Assembly: GCA_023415935.1 (NCBI GenBank)
Contig: JAEZIX010000099.1
Coordinates: forward strand, 1-25,160
From: Cyanobacteria bacterium OH_CDB_20
GTDB taxonomy: Bacteria > Cyanobacteriota > Vampirovibrionia > Gastranaerophilales > Gastranaerophilaceae
Direction: 5' to 3'
Length of the DNA: 25,160 nt
The translations under genes were made by a program, and so were the position numbers. Each line of letters starts with the position of its first letter. Positions within the stretch are counted from its first letter, which is position 1. This document shows positions 23,343-25,160 of the stretch, one piece after another. The notes under the pieces were generated by a model. The model ran no database searches and was not told where the DNA came from. It was given only the letters and a program-made list of their open reading frames with translations.

Positions 23343-23806
23343 TCTTTTAGCCCCTCAATAATTTGTTCGTTTTTGCTTCCAATAGCTGTGAAATTAAACT
23401 TTCTTACCGTTTCATCAATGTAATCAATTTTTATTTCAATTCTGTCAAAAGGAAGTTTGTCTTCAGAAAATTCTGCCCATTCAACAAGAGTAACAATCTT
23501 GCCTTCAGAATATTCCTCAAGCTCGTCCATTATTGTCTTTACGCCTTCGTTTTCTAATCTGTAAAGGTCAAAATGATAAATAGGAAGTCTGCCTGTTTTG
23601 TATTCGTTTAATATTACAAAACTAGGGCTTGTGACCTTTTCGGTTACTCCCAAATGTTTGCATAAAAACTTTGTGAAAGCGGTTTTTCCGGCTCCGATAT
23701 CGCCGTAAAGACAGACAAAAGCACCTTTATCCTCGATTAGTTTTGCAAACTTATCTGCAAGATTATCAGTCTCTTCAAGGTTGTTACACAGTTTGGAGAA
23801 AATCAT
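23339..23806 (-). CDS. tsaE: tRNA t6A biosynthesis ATPase TsaE
   Basis: A 155-residue P-loop ATPase of the t6A complex (TsaB-TsaD-TsaE). Its Walker A motif G-D-I-G-A-G-K-T is at residues 35-42. The family motifs S-P-S-F, Y-H-F-D-L-Y-R-L and the late V-E-W-A-E are all present. The ATG overlaps the bamA stop as TAATG, and its stop overlaps the tsaB start. GGAGA lies about 9 bases before the start. The tight overlaps on both sides show that all three genes are translated from one mRNA. Confidence 0.94.
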   Translation of the reverse strand: MIFSKLCNNLEETDNLADKFAKLIEDKGAFVCLYGDIGAGKTAFTKFLCKHLGVTEKVTSPSFVILNEYKTGRLPIYHFDLYRLENEGVKTIMDELEEYSEGKIVTLVEWAEFSEDKLPFDRIEIKIDYIDETVRKFNFTAIGSKNEQIIEGLKD

Positions 23807-25160
23807 TAGAAGAAGTCTCCGACACCAAATGTGAATGCACCTTTTGAGTTGCCGTCGCCAACAGCTGTGAATGGAATACCGTAATCGATACTTAAAGGAC
23901 CAACGCCAGGAATGAATAATCTCAATCCTACACCAGCTGATATACCGTGTTCAGGTCTGTTGTATAGCTGATTTGTGATTGTACCTTTGTATATTTGACC
24001 TGCGTCAACAAACATTCCGAGTTTTATGTTGTCTAAGTAAGGCATTTTCTTGATTCTGTCTATGAAGAATAACGGAGTTGTAAGTTCTGCTGAACCCATT
24101 ACAAATCCTTGACCTGTACCAACTGCGCTCATTCTATAACCCCTTACAGAATAAGGTCCACCAAGTCTAAATGCCATAACTTCAGGAATATCTCCGTGGA
24201 TTGTTCCGCCGGCTTTAGCTTGAAGTGAGAATGATGATTTCTTCATAACAGGGAAGTATCTTTTTATGTTAACAGTAGCCGTTCCGTGTGTTGCTCCGAA
24301 ATCGGTCAAGCCAATATTTTCATTGTATCTTAAAGTAGCGAATAATCCGCTTCTAGGGTTTACTGAATTGTCTCTTGTGTCATATATTAAGCTAGGTCCA
24401 AGAGTTAGGAATGTTCCGCCTTTGAGTTGTTCTGCACGTTGAGAGATTGGTACATTATGAGATGCATAAAGGTTTGCGATTTGGTAAGAATCTCCTTCTT
24501 TCATCTTCACGTGTTCAACACCAAATTTGAATGAACCTGCAAGGTTTTTATATCTTTTAATTGGTCTTGAAACGACAACTTCTGCGCCGTATCTTTGTTC
24601 AATTGCAAGCGGTACTTGATAACTTGAGAAATCACGTCCGAATGCTTTAACCATTACTGAGTTGTCTGTTCCTTTCCATCTAGGTTCGAACCAGCTTAAC
24701 TCGGCTTGTAAATTTGCTCTTTTTAACATTGCAGAGTCAGATAAAATGATACCTGTACCTGTCATAAAGTTAAGAGCTATTCTTTGTCCTAAGCCTCTGA
24801 AGTTATTTTCAGCAAATCCGACCTGACCGAACAAACCAGTTGCAGTATCAACACCACCGCCGAGTGATATTGTACCTGTTCTTTGTTCTTCTAGGACTAT
24901 GGTTACGTTGTATTTATTAGGATCGTCTTCGCATCTTTCGATAGTTCTATTTACATCTTTAAATGCTTGAGTTCCGTATAATCTCATTAAGTCTGCTCTT
25001 ATTGAATTGTCATTATAGATAGAGCCAGGTGTAGACATTATGTTTCTTTGTATGACAAAATCTTTTGTCTTTTTATTTCCTTCAATATTTATTGAATTTA
25101 TAGTACCTTCTGCCATTTTTAGGTTTACAAAACCATCAGGATCATCTTGAATATCATTTA
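23806..25160 (-). CDS. bamA: Outer-membrane protein assembly factor BamA/Omp85 family, 3' part (5' end outside window)
   Basis: About 450 residues of the C-terminal part are present; the frame is open to the right edge, so the ATG at 25116 is internal. The first ~110 residues are the end of one POTRA domain (F-V-N-L-K) and a complete last POTRA (I-N-S-I-N-I-E-G-N-K-K-T-K-D-F-V-I-Q-R-N-I). The 16-strand barrel follows (G-T-I-S-L-G-G-G-V onward), with the conserved loop-6 motif V-R-G-Y inside G-G-P-Y-S-V-R-G-Y. The protein ends in Phe-Phe, a proper barrel signal. It inserts and folds beta-barrel proteins such as the TolC- and BtuB-like proteins of this window. TamA-like relatives are possible, but the sequence reads as BamA. 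It is the first visible gene of the operon with tsaE. Confidence 0.9.
   Translation of the reverse strand, partial: NDIQDDPDGFVNLKMAEGTINSINIEGNKKTKDFVIQRNIMSTPGSIYNDNSIRADLMRLYGTQAFKDVNRTIERCEDDPNKYNVTIVLEEQRTGTISLGGGVDTATGLFGQVGFAENNFRGLGQRIALNFMTGTGIILSDSAMLKRANLQAELSWFEPRWKGTDNSVMVKAFGRDFSSYQVPLAIEQRYGAEVVVSRPIKRYKNLAGSFKFGVEHVKMKEGDSYQIANLYASHNVPISQRAEQLKGGTFLTLGPSLIYDTRDNSVNPRSGLFATLRYNENIGLTDFGATHGTATVNIKRYFPVMKKSSFSLQAKAGGTIHGDIPEVMAFRLGGPYSVRGYRMSAVGTGQGFVMGSAELTTPLFFIDRIKKMPYLDNIKLGMFVDAGQIYKGTITNQLYNRPEHGISAGVGLRLFIPGVGPLSIDYGIPFTAVGDGNSKGAFTFGVGDFF

Noticed and set aside
1..25160. CRISPR array, insertion sequence or prophage
   Set aside because: No regular direct repeats with spacers, no transposase or integrase frame and no terminal inverted repeats were seen; the gene content is ordinary chromosomal.

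Overview
The window looks like chromosomal DNA from a low-GC, Gram-negative, probably anaerobic bacterium. The envelope is diderm: there is a BamA-type outer-membrane assembly protein, a TolC-type channel and a TonB-dependent receptor. An LL-diaminopimelate aminotransferase of the DapL type, an AmmeMemoRadiSam pair and full corrinoid salvage, together with the A/T-rich codon use, fit a non-photosynthetic Cyanobacteriota lineage such as the gut Gastranaerophilales (Melainabacteria). That placement is inference; no rRNA gene or unique marker is present.

Layout. Bases 1-3636 (+) are the 3' part of a very large repeat-rich protein of unknown function, closed by a strong terminator. Bases 3689-4907 (+) hold a well-formed promoter, a heavy-metal-exporter-like membrane protein and a 77-residue unknown protein. 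Bases 4921-7344 carry the divergent pair amrS (-) and an amrB-amrA fusion (+), with a self-complementary -10 box between them. dapL (-) follows at 7352-8545. Bases 8546-8973 hold a minus-strand terminator, a promoter, and a structured ~200-nt RNA or 54-codon ORF that ends in a near-ideal terminator just before the Shine-Dalgarno site of prs (8974-10008, +). cobO (-) is at 10122-10655, followed by about 500 bases with no gene.

Bases 11152-16416 (-) form a five-gene efflux operon: TetR regulator, TolC-like channel, HlyD-like adaptor and two ABC-2 permeases, most joined by stop/start overlaps. No ATPase is encoded. Three GAAT-N3-ATTC palindromes, exactly 18 bp apart, precede the tetR gene. A 47-codon ORF (-) with its own terminator lies upstream. 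Bases 16777-21490 (+) are a cobalamin riboswitch followed by btuB-, btuC-, btuD- and btuF-like genes. With cobO this gives uptake of corrinoid across both membranes and its adenosylation.

Bases 21511-25160 (-) are a second compact operon, read from the right edge: bamA (5' end outside the window), tsaE, tsaB, a small membrane zinc-ribbon protein and a SAM-dependent methyltransferase. It links outer-membrane protein assembly with tRNA t6A modification.

The best candidates for something undescribed are the structured leader in front of prs, the ATPase-less efflux operon with its phased operators, and the large repeat protein.
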